Positions 1-8,175 of a DNA stretch of 64,000 nt are shown here, piece by piece. A program made the translations under genes and the position numbers. The stretch is from Aliiruegeria lutimaris (GTDB lineage Bacteria > Pseudomonadota > Alphaproteobacteria > Rhodobacterales > Rhodobacteraceae), in NCBI RefSeq assembly GCF_900099935.1, contig NZ_FNEK01000029.1, positions 1-64,000 of the forward strand. The letters are read 5' to 3'. Numbering within the stretch: position 1 is the stretch's first letter; each line of letters starts with the position of its first letter. The notes below the pieces were generated by a model. It searched no databases. It saw nothing but the letters and a program-made list of their open reading frames with translations, and was not told the DNA's origin.

Positions 1-273
1 GTCCGATACCGTGCGGGGCCTTCCAGGGCGATATTCGTCGGTCAGACCCTCGATCCGGTCCTTCACGAACCGCCTGCGCCACTTGCCCACCGTGTGCTCA
101 TGCACCCCAAGTCGCGCACCGACCTCCTTGCTTTGAAGCCCCTCCGCACAGAGCAGGATCATCCGACACCGGTCCGACAGCGAGCGCGGAGCCTTGTGCC
201 GTCGGATCTGAGCCTCGAGAAAGCTGCGCTCATCGGCACTCAGAATCACCTCGTCTGCAACCCGGCCAACCAT
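1..273 (-). CDS. IS630-family transposase, N-terminal part
   Basis: The frame starts at ATG 273 and stays open to the window edge, giving 91 codons, so the gene is partial because of the window. The peptide begins MVGRVADEVILSADE and has a helix-turn-helix (SKEVGARLGVHEHTVGKWRR) followed by RFVKDRIEGLTDEYRPGRPR. This is the typical start of an IS630/Tc1-mariner DDE transposase, ahead of the catalytic domain, and it would bind the element's ends. No frameshift is visible in the part present. Whether the element is intact cannot be judged from here. Confidence 0.85.
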   Translation of the reverse strand, partial: MVGRVADEVILSADERSFLEAQIRRHKAPRSLSDRCRMILLCAEGLQSKEVGARLGVHEHTVGKWRRRFVKDRIEGLTDEYRPGRPRTVSD

Positions 274-330
274 ATCATCCCCCCGAAATCACTCGGATCA
301 ATGATACGAACTACAGTTCCAGGTGACTAG
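1..330 (-). mobile_element. IS630-family element, one end only
   Basis: The element runs off the left edge. It contains the 5' part of a transposase gene read leftwards. The likely outer end is near 327-330, where a CTAG sequence follows the last IS-like bases. IS630-type elements target TA within CTAG-like sites, which fits. Sequence to the right, from about 331, becomes AT-rich and unrelated. The exact terminus and its inverted repeat cannot be confirmed without the other end. Confidence 0.6.
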
Positions 331-1588
331 ATATATGTATTTTTGTAGAATCTTTTGCAGCATATTGAGGTACTTGAGAATCCCGCAAGACGTCCTCCAT
401 GCCCCCGCCACGCCAGGTACACAGCTTCCCTGCTCGCGGATATACGATCCCTGTTCCGTCAGAAAATTTCCCTGTTAGGCTTCAAGAAATTCCCTGTTCC
501 GGATTCAAGCAAAATCCCCACAAACCATTGATACTAATGGTACAAAGCACGAAATACTGCCGGAATGCCCCCTGTTTTTCCTGAGTTTTCCCTGTATTTT
601 CTCTGTTTTCGGGGAATTTCGGCCCAGACCGGTTAGCCTCAGACTGCCTGCACTGCCACTCCCCCCTGAAAGCCTTACGATATTGGTGGTTTCGCCCTCT
701 TGTGTCCCACGCTCTGGGGCCGATGGGACACCTTCGTTCCAGGCGCGTTTCTGCGCGGCCTCGGCGGCGAGCTTCCGGCTGTCGTTTTTTCCGTGAAGCG
801 CTGCGTGGTTTTCGTCCCGGCATGGACCAGAACCGCGCCGATCTAACAGACCGAGGCACCGGCCTCCGCCATCATCTCGGCGACGCCCTCGGGGATGCCG
901 TGCTGCGAGCGGGTCGCCTTCTTCACGGTCTCGCCCTCGGCGTTCTCCGCCTCGAAGCAGAGACCGGCCCGTATGATCCATTGGCGGACCCGGTTGCCGA
1001 GCCCGACTGCCATTCCAGAAACCTCACGCCGTTGGTGACCCGCTCGTTTTCCGGCCTGAGATCAGCGTGTCGCCGATCCGGTTGGCCAAGGCATAGGAGA
1101 GGCGGAACCAGAGCCGCGCCATGGTGCCGAGGCCATGCCACTTCTGGAACATCGCGATGTCCGCCGGTGATCAGGAAACCGCTCCTCCGCCCTCTTCATG
1201 GCTGCCAGAGACCTGCGGAGATTGCGGAGGCGGGGCAACAATCGATGCTGGTTCATCGAAGAGTCAGTGAACGAAGAAGAACAGGATGCACGAGGGGCTC
1301 CCGCGTCGCGAAGACCGCCTCCCTGTCGCCAATAGTTGCAAATTTGAGACACATCTTCCCCAATTTCTGGTAAAAGGTGAACCTCATGGCCAACGCGCTA
1401 GGTGGTCGATTGCAGCCGGCACACGGCTCATCCCCAATTTGCCGGTTGGGTTCGAACTGTCCCGTTGCGAGCAGTCACGCGCCTTTTGACCCTCTGTGCT
1501 GGCGGCACCCCGACAAGGCCGATCTGCCGTTCTGTTCCGCGATCACGCGAGGCGTGGTAGCGCAATCCGCTGGCAATAGTTCGTTTTG
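331..1588. other. Gene-poor mobile debris
   Basis: No convincing full gene is present. The first 300 bases are AT-rich and carry a TTCCCTG-type repeat array. On the minus strand a 56-codon frame (1013 to 843, starting MAVGLGNRVRQWIIRAG) lies just after the fragment MFQKWHGLGTMARLWFR (near 1155-1100) in another frame, as if one gene had been frameshifted. I do not recognise either piece. The stretch ends in repeats related to those just upstream of cbpA. It reads as leftover mobile-element DNA. Confidence 0.5.
426..597. repeat. TTCCCTGTT-type short repeat array
   Basis: Variants of TTCCCTGTT(CC) recur at 426-432, 448-457, 467-476, 490-500, 568-576 and 586-595, in one orientation. The first four are spaced about 20-23 bp apart. 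The words TTCAAG (481 and 504) and AAATT flank some copies. Spacing near two helical turns suggests a protein-binding array, possibly of a transposon or plasmid, but the binding protein is unknown. Confidence 0.55.
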
Positions 1589-1607
1589 TCGCCAATAGTA
1601 TTGGCGA
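1324..1607 (+). repeat. TGTCGCCAATAGT direct repeats
   Basis: The 13-mer TGTCGCCAATAGT occurs exactly at 1324-1336 and 1587-1599. A related word, TGGCAATAGTT, lies at 1571-1581. The first copy continues as TGCAAATTTGAGACA. TGTC-starting ends with repeated internal transposase-binding sites are typical of Tn552/Tni-type (Mu-like) transposons, so this may be the end of such an element without its genes. That assignment is inference. Confidence 0.4.
1589..1607. promoter_or_regulatory. Perfect palindrome upstream of cbpA
   Basis: Nine-base arms TCGCCAATA and TATTGGCGA flank a single central G, 34 bp upstream of the chosen cbpA start. AGTTCG (1578-1583) and CGAACT (1605-1610) form a second partial pair. 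It could be an operator for cbpA-cbpM or a transposon-end structure, because the left arm is part of the TGTCGCCAATAGT repeat. Confidence 0.4.
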
Positions 1608-1640
1608 ACTGACTGCGACGACGTTTGCATGGGACACGCC

Positions 1641-2573
1641 ATGAATCCCTATGAAGCCCTTGGTGTTAAGAAGACGGCGACAGCGGAAGAGATCAAGAAA
1701 GCTTACCGCAAGATCGTGAAGGAAAGCCATCCGGACCTGAATCCCGGCGACTCGGCCGGCGAAGAACGCTTCAAGGCCGCTTCTTCGGCCTATGACCTCC
1801 TGAAGGACCCCAAGAAACGCGAGCGGTTTGACCGCGGCGAGATTGACGCGCAAGGGCATGAGCGGCCGGAAGCGCATTTCTACCGCAACTATGCCGGCGC
1901 ACGGGACAATCCCTATGCCGGCGGACAGAAATTCGACGACTACGAGGATGTCTCGGATTTCTTCACCGATTTCATGCGCAGCGCGCATGGTACCCGTGGC
2001 GGCGCCGGGCACGAACATCTGCACGGATTCCATGCCGACGGCGCGGATGTGCGGTACCGGCTTGAGGTTCCCTTCATGGACGCCGCGCTTGGCGGCACTA
2101 CGCGGATCATGCTTCCCGACGGCGCGTCGCTCGAAGTGCAGATCCCGCGTGGCATTTCCGAGGGTCAGACGATCCGGCTGCGTGGCAAGGGCGGCCAACC
2201 GATTGGCAAAGGGCGTGTGGGGGACGCGCTCATCACCATTTCCGTGGCGCCCCACAAGCTGTTCACCCGGGAGGGTGATACGGTCCGCATGGTTCTGCCG
2301 ATTAACATCTACGAGGCCGTGAACGGCGCCAAGGTCGAGGTCCCGACGATCAGTGGTCCGGTCAGTCTGAGCATTCCCAAAGGCGCCAGTTCCGGGCAGG
2401 TACTTCGGCTGCGTGGCCGGGGCATCGCCCCGCGTGGCCGCGAAGAGCGTGGCGATCAATTGGTGGAGCTGAAGATCGTCGCGCCCCCGAGGATCGACGA
2501 CGAACTCGCCGAGTTCATGGAACGCTGGAGACGCAAACACTCCTATAATCCGCGGGAGGGGATGAAGCCATGA
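1641..2573 (+). CDS. cbpA: DnaJ-like co-chaperone CbpA
   Basis: A 310-aa DnaJ-family protein that stimulates DnaK and lacks the zinc-finger domain of true DnaJ. The N-terminal J domain (about residues 1-66) begins MNPYEALGVKKTATAEEIKK and carries the HPD motif in KESHPDLNPG. A linker of about 60 residues follows, rich in acidic and aromatic residues. Two C-terminal beta-sandwich domains come next (for example LEVPFMDAALGGTTRIMLPDG and LPINIYEAVNGAKVEVPT, each cut to a fragment here), as in CbpA. I chose ATG 1641, which gives the usual J-domain start, over ATG 1629; neither has a clear ribosome site. The stop overlaps cbpM by ATGA, so the two are translationally coupled. Confidence 0.93.
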   Translation: MNPYEALGVKKTATAEEIKKAYRKIVKESHPDLNPGDSAGEERFKAASSAYDLLKDPKKRERFDRGEIDAQGHERPEAHFYRNYAGARDNPYAGGQKFDDYEDVSDFFTDFMRSAHGTRGGAGHEHLHGFHADGADVRYRLEVPFMDAALGGTTRIMLPDGASLEVQIPRGISEGQTIRLRGKGGQPIGKGRVGDALITISVAPHKLFTREGDTVRMVLPINIYEAVNGAKVEVPTISGPVSLSIPKGASSGQVLRLRGRGIAPRGREERGDQLVELKIVAPPRIDDELAEFMERWRRKHSYNPREGMKP

Positions 2574-2923
2574 CGGTTGTCTTCACAGACGAGCAGATCA
2601 TCGCGGAAGTGCCCGGGCTCGACCGGACGATGCTCATGCGCTTCGTGCAGGCGCGTATCGTTATCCCCGTGGACAGGCCGGCGGAAAAGGCGAAAGGCTT
2701 CCTGCCGGTCGATGTGGCGCGCTTGCGGCTCGCCTGCGAACTTTGCGAGAGTTTCGAATTCGAGGACGACGCACTCGGCGTCGTGATGGGGTTGGTGGAC
2801 CGGCTGCACGCGACGAGGTCGAAACTCCAGGCGGTCCTGGAGGCGGTCGAAGACCTCCCGGAGGAACAGAAGCTGAAGGTGGCCGAAGCCGTCAAAAGCA
2901 GATGGTCCCAAGGAACCGACTAA
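2570..2923 (+). CDS. cbpM: CbpM-like chaperone modulator
   Basis: A 117-aa protein directly after and overlapping cbpA (ATGA). CbpM-family proteins bind the J domain of CbpA and inhibit its co-chaperone activity. They have a MerR-like helical fold. The sequence (TVVFTDEQIIAEVPGLD at the start, then FLPVDVARLRLACELCESFE) has the usual length and the conserved hydrophobic and Arg pattern of the family, ending in a helix with LPEEQKLKVAEAVKSRW. The gene order cbpA-cbpM is widespread in Gram-negative bacteria and strongly supports the call. No separate promoter is seen. Confidence 0.88.
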   Translation: MTVVFTDEQIIAEVPGLDRTMLMRFVQARIVIPVDRPAEKAKGFLPVDVARLRLACELCESFEFEDDALGVVMGLVDRLHATRSKLQAVLEAVEDLPEEQKLKVAEAVKSRWSQGTD

Positions 2924-3395
2924 CCCGACTGGCTGGCAGCGCAGGACGCCAGAAGACGTTAGATCGATCGGGCTGCCGTTTTCGATTAGGCCGCTTTGAT
3001 CGAGGTGCACCGGAGAAGGTGCGCAGCCGTCCTTGAACAAGAGACTGTTCTAGGAAGGGGCTTTCATAGATCCCGAGCAGCCGGGCTCCGCAAGGGAAAG
3101 AGAGCGCTTTGGCATGGATGTCGATGAGGTTCTCGCGGGTTTCACGAGCATAAACCTTGACGCATTTCTTCCGGTCGTCATTGTGCCGGCTTGGGAGACG
3201 GTGACCGTTGTCGTCCGTCGATTGCCGCCGCTTCGTGGCTCCATCGCCTGCAGTGCAGAATGCTGTGGTAGTCGACGGGGCTCTGTGCTTCACTCGCCCG
3301 GCATATGATCTCCCCACAGATTGCACCGTTCACAGGTTCGCGCTGCTTCCGCCATTCCAGCGTATTGACAGTGCGGCGCCGGAGCCAAGAAACCG
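2924..3395. other. Intergenic stretch without a recognised gene
   Basis: Frames here are short and unlike known families on both strands. The longest minus-strand frame (3326 to 2892) contains KKCVKVYARETRENLIDIHAKAL, which I cannot assign and which may be a transposase remnant or chance. No terminator with a clear T tract follows cbpM. Confidence 0.4.
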
Positions 3396-4334
3396 ATGAC
3401 AACCACGCCAACGGCACCACTCAACTCACAGCCCACGGCCCCCCAGATCGACAATATCCGCGGCGTCGTGTTGATGGCTCTTGCCTTCGCGCTGTTCTCG
3501 GTCTGCGACATGCAGGCAAAGCTGCTCACCGGGGAATTCCATCCTGTGCAGATCGTCTGGACGCGCCAGCTTGCTCTTCTCGCCGGTGTCGTGGTTGCGC
3601 TCGGCGTCCATGGGCCGGGCTTGTTTCGATCACGTCACCCGGCGCTGCAGGTGGTTCGCGGTCTTCTGGTCGTCGCGTCCGCGGCCTCCTTTATCTCTGC
3701 CATTCGCTTCGTGCCGCTGGCTGACGCAGTGGCGGTGACCTTTATCGCGCCCTTCATCGTGACGATCCTGAGCGCCCGCCTGCTCGGCGAGCATGTTAGC
3801 TGGCAGCGGTGGATGGCAGTGGCGGTGGGCTTTCTTGGCGCAATGATCGTGATCAGGCCGGGCATGGGGGTGATGCATCCGGCGATGCTGCTCATCGTGG
3901 TCGCGGCAACCTGTTTCGCGCTCCGCCAGGTCCTCTCGCGCCGCCTCGCAGCATCCGACCGCACGATCACCACTGTTGCCTACACCGCGATCGTCAGTGT
4001 CGCCACGCTCTCGCTGCCGCTCTTCCTGTTCTGGCAGTCCCCCGAAACCGGCCGCCAATGGGCGCTGCTCGGCGGCATGGCCCTGACCGCCGCACTGGGG
4101 GAATGGTTGGTCATCCGGGCATTGGAAATCGGCCAGGCCGTCGTCCTCGCGCCAATCCATTACAGCATGATGATCTGGGCCACGTTCTGGGGTTGGTTGA
4201 TCTTCGACGACCTGCCAGACGGCTGGACCGTCACCGGAACTGCAGTCATCATGATCACCGGGCTTTACATCCTGCGCGGAGAACGCTCCGGAAATCGCCT
4301 TTTCTCGTTTGGAAAGCTCTCATCGAAGCGCTGA
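3396..4334 (+). CDS. EamA/DMT-family inner-membrane transporter
   Basis: A 312-aa protein with about ten hydrophobic segments arranged as two EamA repeats, as in drug/metabolite exporters of the DMT superfamily. The first repeat starts at about residue 20 (GVVLMALAFALFSVCDMQAK) and ends with a conserved EamA finish, LGEHVSWQRWMAVAVGFLGA. The second repeat ends in FGWTVTG-like LPDGWTVTGTAVIMITGLYI. It probably exports a small metabolite or amino acid, with unknown substrate. The soluble start METTT-like MTTTPTAPLNSQPTAPQ is cytoplasmic. Its 3' end overlaps the end of a decayed hydrolase gene on the other strand. Confidence 0.88.
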   Translation: MTTTPTAPLNSQPTAPQIDNIRGVVLMALAFALFSVCDMQAKLLTGEFHPVQIVWTRQLALLAGVVVALGVHGPGLFRSRHPALQVVRGLLVVASAASFISAIRFVPLADAVAVTFIAPFIVTILSARLLGEHVSWQRWMAVAVGFLGAMIVIRPGMGVMHPAMLLIVVAATCFALRQVLSRRLAASDRTITTVAYTAIVSVATLSLPLFLFWQSPETGRQWALLGGMALTAALGEWLVIRALEIGQAVVLAPIHYSMMIWATFWGWLIFDDLPDGWTVTGTAVIMITGLYILRGERSGNRLFSFGKLSSKR

Positions 4335-5130
4335 GGACCTCCGAAAAAGCGAAACCATCGCATTCCGAAAGGCTGCGCATCGTTGACGGCGTGTGGGCTA
4401 TCCATGACGTCCTCTCCACTCAGCGTCACACGCATCCTCGCCTTGAGATAGAACGTCTCGGCATCGCATGTCATGTCGGTATAGAGAGCCGACGCACTCA
4501 ACCAGCCCGCAAGCCCCATCTCGTATTCCAGGTGCAGCTTGAAAAATGCCGAAAGAGGGTCGTTCGAATGGGTACGGATCTCGCGCCGCAGGTTGTGTGA
4601 AAGCAGAGTGCCGTTCTCGTAAAAACGCAGCACGCCTTCCCCGAAAATGCCCCCCTTTACATCGGTGACACAGGTCACCTCGCCAGTGAGGATGTCGGTC
4701 GCCACACCGCGTTCCAGTTCCGCAGGACGGAGCATGGTGATTGGACAGGATGGCTCGGCGAACGGATCTGCAAGCGCACGGGCGCATCGGGGCGATTGTT
4801 CAGTCGGCCATCGCCGGTCAGTTGCATGCTTGTCACGGCGCGGCCACCGGCCAGTGGGAAACTGCCCACCTGCCCGGCTTTAATGGGCGTGTCGCGTCCG
4901 GTTCGACAGGATCGTCGATGTAGGCGCGCAGCTCTGGCTCCTCCATGAAGCCGGTATCGCGCCCCTCGAGCAACTGATCCCAGCAGCGCGTTGCCTCCCG
5001 AAGAAAACCTATCGCCGGATCTGGCGCGCAGTCATGCGGAGAGACATGGCCCAGGTGTCCGATGATCCCCGCGCAGGCACGTTCAGGTTCTCCAGCAGAC
5101 GCGGAACGGAATTGATGTACTGGAACTTTC
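4265..5130 (-). pseudogene. CocE/NonD-type S15 hydrolase, decayed
   Basis: Three minus-strand frames together resemble the C-terminal half of a CocE-like alpha/beta hydrolase (X-Pro dipeptidyl-peptidase S15 superfamily). About 5100-4870 encodes AIGFLREATRCWDQLLEGRD and ELRAYIDDPVEPDA, matching the cap/catalytic-domain end. About 4850-4760 encodes LTGDGRLNNRPDAP in a second frame. About 4735-4335 encodes the jelly-roll domain (HSNDPLSAFFKLHLEYE, then MTCDAETFYLKARM) in a third. The N-terminal catalytic half is missing and at least two frameshifts separate the pieces, so it is not functional. It sits between an EamA gene and the TRAP operon. Confidence 0.75.
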
Positions 5131-5148
5131 ACTACACCGAACGTGTCT

Positions 5149-6444
5149 CTAGCCACCGTATCCGTAGAGACGCGGCAGTGCGAGCACGATGCCGGGCGCA
5201 AATGTGATCACCGCCAACCCAACGATCAGAATGAACAGGAACGGCAAAAGGCTTTGGATCGTCTGCCCGATCGGCGCCTTGGTAATACCGCTCACGACAA
5301 AGAGAAGGAGCCCATACGGGGGCGTGGCAAGTCCGATCATTGTGTTGACGACGACGACGACCCCGAAATGGACCGGATCCACTCCGAGCGCGAGCGCCGT
5401 TGGCAGGAAGATCGGCACAATCACCAGCAGGATCGTGCTGGCTTCCAGCAGGCAGCCCAGGCCGAGAAGCAAAACGTTGACCATCAGCAGGAAGCCGATC
5501 TGGCCAAGATTCGTATCTGCCAGCCCAGCCCGGATCGTGTTGGGAACTTGCTCGACGGTGACCACGTAGTTGAAAGCGAGCGCTCCGGCGATCAGGATAC
5601 CAACCGAAGCGGTTGAGCGCGCACTCTGGCGGACGGTGTTGTAGGCTTGTGAAAGGCTGACCGAGCGATAGAACACCGTTGAGACGACGAAGGCGTAGAG
5701 CGCGGCGACAGCGGCCGCCTCGGTCGGAGTCGTTACGCCGCCATATATCCCAACAAGCAGGATTACAGGCATCATGAGCGCTGGCACCGAGCGCAGCGTG
5801 ATCCGGGGAATCTCGCGCAGCGGCACCGGATCGTCCTTGGGGAAATCGTACCGGCGCGCGAGCGTCGCGTTCATGATCATCAGCAGCACACCCAGGATCA
5901 GCCCCGGCGCGACTCCGGCGAGGAACAGGTAGCCGATGGAAGTATCCGAGACGAGGGCATAGAGCACCATCGGGATCGAGGGCGGAATGATCGGGCCGAT
6001 AATGGCGGACGCCGCGGTGATCGCACCGGCATAGGCGGGAGTGAATTTACCATCCCGAGTCATGAGGTTGATGATGATCCGCCCCATGCCGACCGCATCG
6101 GCGATGGCCGAGCCGGACATGCCCGAGAAGATCAGCGAGGCGACGACATTGACATGTCCCAGACCACCTCGAAACCGGCCGACGGCGGCACGGCAGAAAT
6201 CAAGCAGCCGGTCGGACAGTGAGCCGACATTCATCAGGTCCGCGGCCAGGATGAAGAGCGGGATGGCGAGCAGGACATAGGACCCGTAGAGGCCCCGCAT
6301 CATCTGTTCCGCCGCGATGCCCATATCCTGCCCAACGATCAGCAGGTAGAAGAGCGAAGCTGCCAGAAGGGCATGTCCGATCGGCAGGCCGACCAGCGCG
6401 GTGAGCACGATTACCGCGATCGTCAGCGAGAATTCCCAACTCAT
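5149..6444 (-). CDS. dctM: TRAP transporter large permease
   Basis: A 431-aa inner-membrane protein with about 12 hydrophobic segments and the DctM-family hallmarks. These include FSGMSGSAIADAVGMGRI (residues about 107-124), the conserved region AAGAITAASAIIGPIIPPSI-like YAGAITAASAIIGPIIPPSI, and the C-terminal stretch VHFGVVVVVNTMIGLATPP. With the small permease it forms the Na+-driven membrane component of a C4-dicarboxylate-type TRAP system. The start overlaps the end of dctQ by ATGA. Order on the minus strand is dctP-dctQ-dctM. The solute is unknown. Confidence 0.95.
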   Translation of the reverse strand: MSWEFSLTIAVIVLTALVGLPIGHALLAASLFYLLIVGQDMGIAAEQMMRGLYGSYVLLAIPLFILAADLMNVGSLSDRLLDFCRAAVGRFRGGLGHVNVVASLIFSGMSGSAIADAVGMGRIIINLMTRDGKFTPAYAGAITAASAIIGPIIPPSIPMVLYALVSDTSIGYLFLAGVAPGLILGVLLMIMNATLARRYDFPKDDPVPLREIPRITLRSVPALMMPVILLVGIYGGVTTPTEAAAVAALYAFVVSTVFYRSVSLSQAYNTVRQSARSTASVGILIAGALAFNYVVTVEQVPNTIRAGLADTNLGQIGFLLMVNVLLLGLGCLLEASTILLVIVPIFLPTALALGVDPVHFGVVVVVNTMIGLATPPYGLLLFVVSGITKAPIGQTIQSLLPFLFILIVGLAVITFAPGIVLALPRLYGYGG

Positions 6445-6977
6445 CAGACGTCGTCCTCCGATGAAATGTGACGCACCTCGGCGACGGGGTCCTCTGCCGG
6501 CATCCGGCCGAGCAAGGCGGTGCCGAAAATCCAGGCGTAGCGAAGGATCGATCCGAAGAGGAAGATCACGAAGGCGAAGAAGACGTAGTTATAGGGGATG
6601 TCGAGATAAGCGGTATCTTCGATCTTCATGAAGGTGACGTAGTCCCAGGAAGCCGGGAAGGCGATGACGTAAATGCCTACGAGAAATAGCGAAAAGATCA
6701 GGCGGAAGACCCGGCGGATTTTCGGAGGCACGCTTGCGTAAATGATATCGAAGCGGATCTCGTCCCGCTCGCTGACAGAAACGGACTGGCCCCACATGAT
6801 TACCCAAAGCCAGGCAATGACACAGACCTCGACAGTCCAACTCACGGGCTTGTCGACCACGTAACGCATGAACACCTGGATGATGAACGCGACGAACATG
6901 GATCCCAGCAAGATAGTTGGAACCGCGTCGGCCGCGTATCGCGCCCATGTCAAAAGCCGGCTCTTACCTGCGCTCAT
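6444..6977 (-). CDS. dctQ: TRAP transporter small permease
   Basis: A 177-aa protein with four transmembrane segments, the usual DctQ size. The start at 6977 (MSAGKSRLLTWARYAADAV) is preceded by a GGAG ribosome site on the minus strand; an upstream in-frame ATG at 7169 would overlap the end of dctP and give a low-complexity head, so I rejected it. Conserved features are the first membrane helix followed by RYVVDKPVSWTVEVC and the acidic WGQSVSVSERDEIRFD loop. It associates with DctM in the inner membrane. Confidence 0.92.
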   Translation of the reverse strand: MSAGKSRLLTWARYAADAVPTILLGSMFVAFIIQVFMRYVVDKPVSWTVEVCVIAWLWVIMWGQSVSVSERDEIRFDIIYASVPPKIRRVFRLIFSLFLVGIYVIAFPASWDYVTFMKIEDTAYLDIPYNYVFFAFVIFLFGSILRYAWIFGTALLGRMPAEDPVAEVRHISSEDDV

Positions 6978-7047
6978 GTGATCTCCGTGTATTCTTCCCG
7001 CGGGCCCGTTTTTTTTGGACCCGCGGGTTTGTCTCTTCCGGGGAACG

Positions 7048-8046
7048 TTACTGGCTCGCGCCCAGGGCGTTGATCGCTTCCAGCATACCCTCGGGCCAGG
7101 ACCCGGCGAACTCGGATTCAAGATATTTCGCCTGCGCGAATTTGCGGAAGGCATCACGATCCGGCTCATAGACCTTCAGGCCTTCGCCCTCGAAGAAGGA
7201 GACCAGTTCCGCTTCCCGCTCCTGGTGACGCGCCGTGCTCTTGGCAATGGCCTCGTCCACGGCCGTTTGCAGCAGTTCCTGCTGTTCGGGCGTCATGTCG
7301 TTCCAAACCTTGGAGCCGATGCTGAGAACATCGAACCCGACAAGGTGGCTGGTCAGAACGATCTGCTTCGTCACCTCGTAGAACTTCATGTTGTAGTCGT
7401 TCGGAAGCGGGTTGTCCTGGCCGTCGATGGCGCCGGTCTGCAGGGCGGTGTAAACTTCGCCATAGGCCAGCGGCGTCGGGTTGGCGCCAATCGCCTCGCC
7501 GAGGAACTGCCAGGCATCGCCGCCGGGCATCCGCAGGGTGATCCCGTCGAGATCTTCCGGCGTCATCACTTCCTCGTCGCCCCGCAGGTTGACCTGCCGG
7601 CTGCCAAAATAGACCGGAGCGAGGACGTGCAGGCCGATGCCCTCTGCAATCGCGTTAAGCTGGTCGCCGACCTCGCTGTCGAAGACCTTCTCGAGGTGAT
7701 CGACATCCTGAAGCACGTAGGCCGCGGTCAGGATCGACCATTCCGGAACCTGGTTGGCAAGTGCCTGCGGCGCGACCAGCCCCATTTCGAGGTTGCCCCG
7801 CTGGATAGCCGTGAGTTCGGAACCCTGCGGTACGAGTGTCGAGGCATTGTAGACTTGCAGGTCGAAGACTTCGGACACCGCCTCGGAGATTTCCGCGAAG
7901 GCTTCTGCGCGGATGTCGTTTTCCGAAACAACCGAGGACAGCCTGAGGACCGGAAGGTCCTGGGCAAGCGCCGCGGGAACGACGGTCAGCATGGTCGTGG
8001 TGGCGAACGCTGCGGCAAGTGTCGCGCGGCGTGTCATGTTTTTCAT
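7048..8046 (-). CDS. dctP: TRAP periplasmic solute-binding protein
   Basis: A 332-aa extracytoplasmic receptor of the DctP family. It has a signal peptide (MKNMTRRATLAAAFATTTML, cleavage after ALA near residue 28). The family signature region is present at about residues 150-190: GDAWQFLGEAIGANPTPLAY then GEVYTALQTGAIDGQDNP. The conserved Arg that binds the carboxylate is expected in the LRMPGGD segment. A good ribosome site (AGGGAGGAA) precedes the ATG. It is first in the dctPQM operon, with a strong palindrome in its 5' region. The substrate is probably an organic or sugar acid. Confidence 0.95.
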   Translation of the reverse strand: MKNMTRRATLAAAFATTTMLTVVPAALAQDLPVLRLSSVVSENDIRAEAFAEISEAVSEVFDLQVYNASTLVPQGSELTAIQRGNLEMGLVAPQALANQVPEWSILTAAYVLQDVDHLEKVFDSEVGDQLNAIAEGIGLHVLAPVYFGSRQVNLRGDEEVMTPEDLDGITLRMPGGDAWQFLGEAIGANPTPLAYGEVYTALQTGAIDGQDNPLPNDYNMKFYEVTKQIVLTSHLVGFDVLSIGSKVWNDMTPEQQELLQTAVDEAIAKSTARHQEREAELVSFFEGEGLKVYEPDRDAFRKFAQAKYLESEFAGSWPEGMLEAINALGASQ

Positions 8047-8070
8047 GTGTTCCTCCCTGGTTCACTGACA

Positions 8071-8092
8071 AATTGGACCGCATGGTCCAATT
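8071..8092. promoter_or_regulatory. Operator-like palindrome upstream of dctP
   Basis: Perfect 9-bp arms, AATTGGACC and GGTCCAATT, flank GCAT, 25 bp upstream of the dctP start. A TTGACT hexamer read on the minus strand lies about 35-40 bp further upstream. The TTGG(A/T)CC...GG(A/T)CCAA pattern resembles operators of GntR/FCD regulators. No regulator gene is adjacent to the TRAP genes. Confidence 0.65.
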
Positions 8093-8175
8093 GACATGCC
8101 AAATACCCCACTGTTGGCGCAATAAGTCAATACCTTTGAAAATCGGCTCGGAGCGGAATCGCTCCGCACGCAGCG

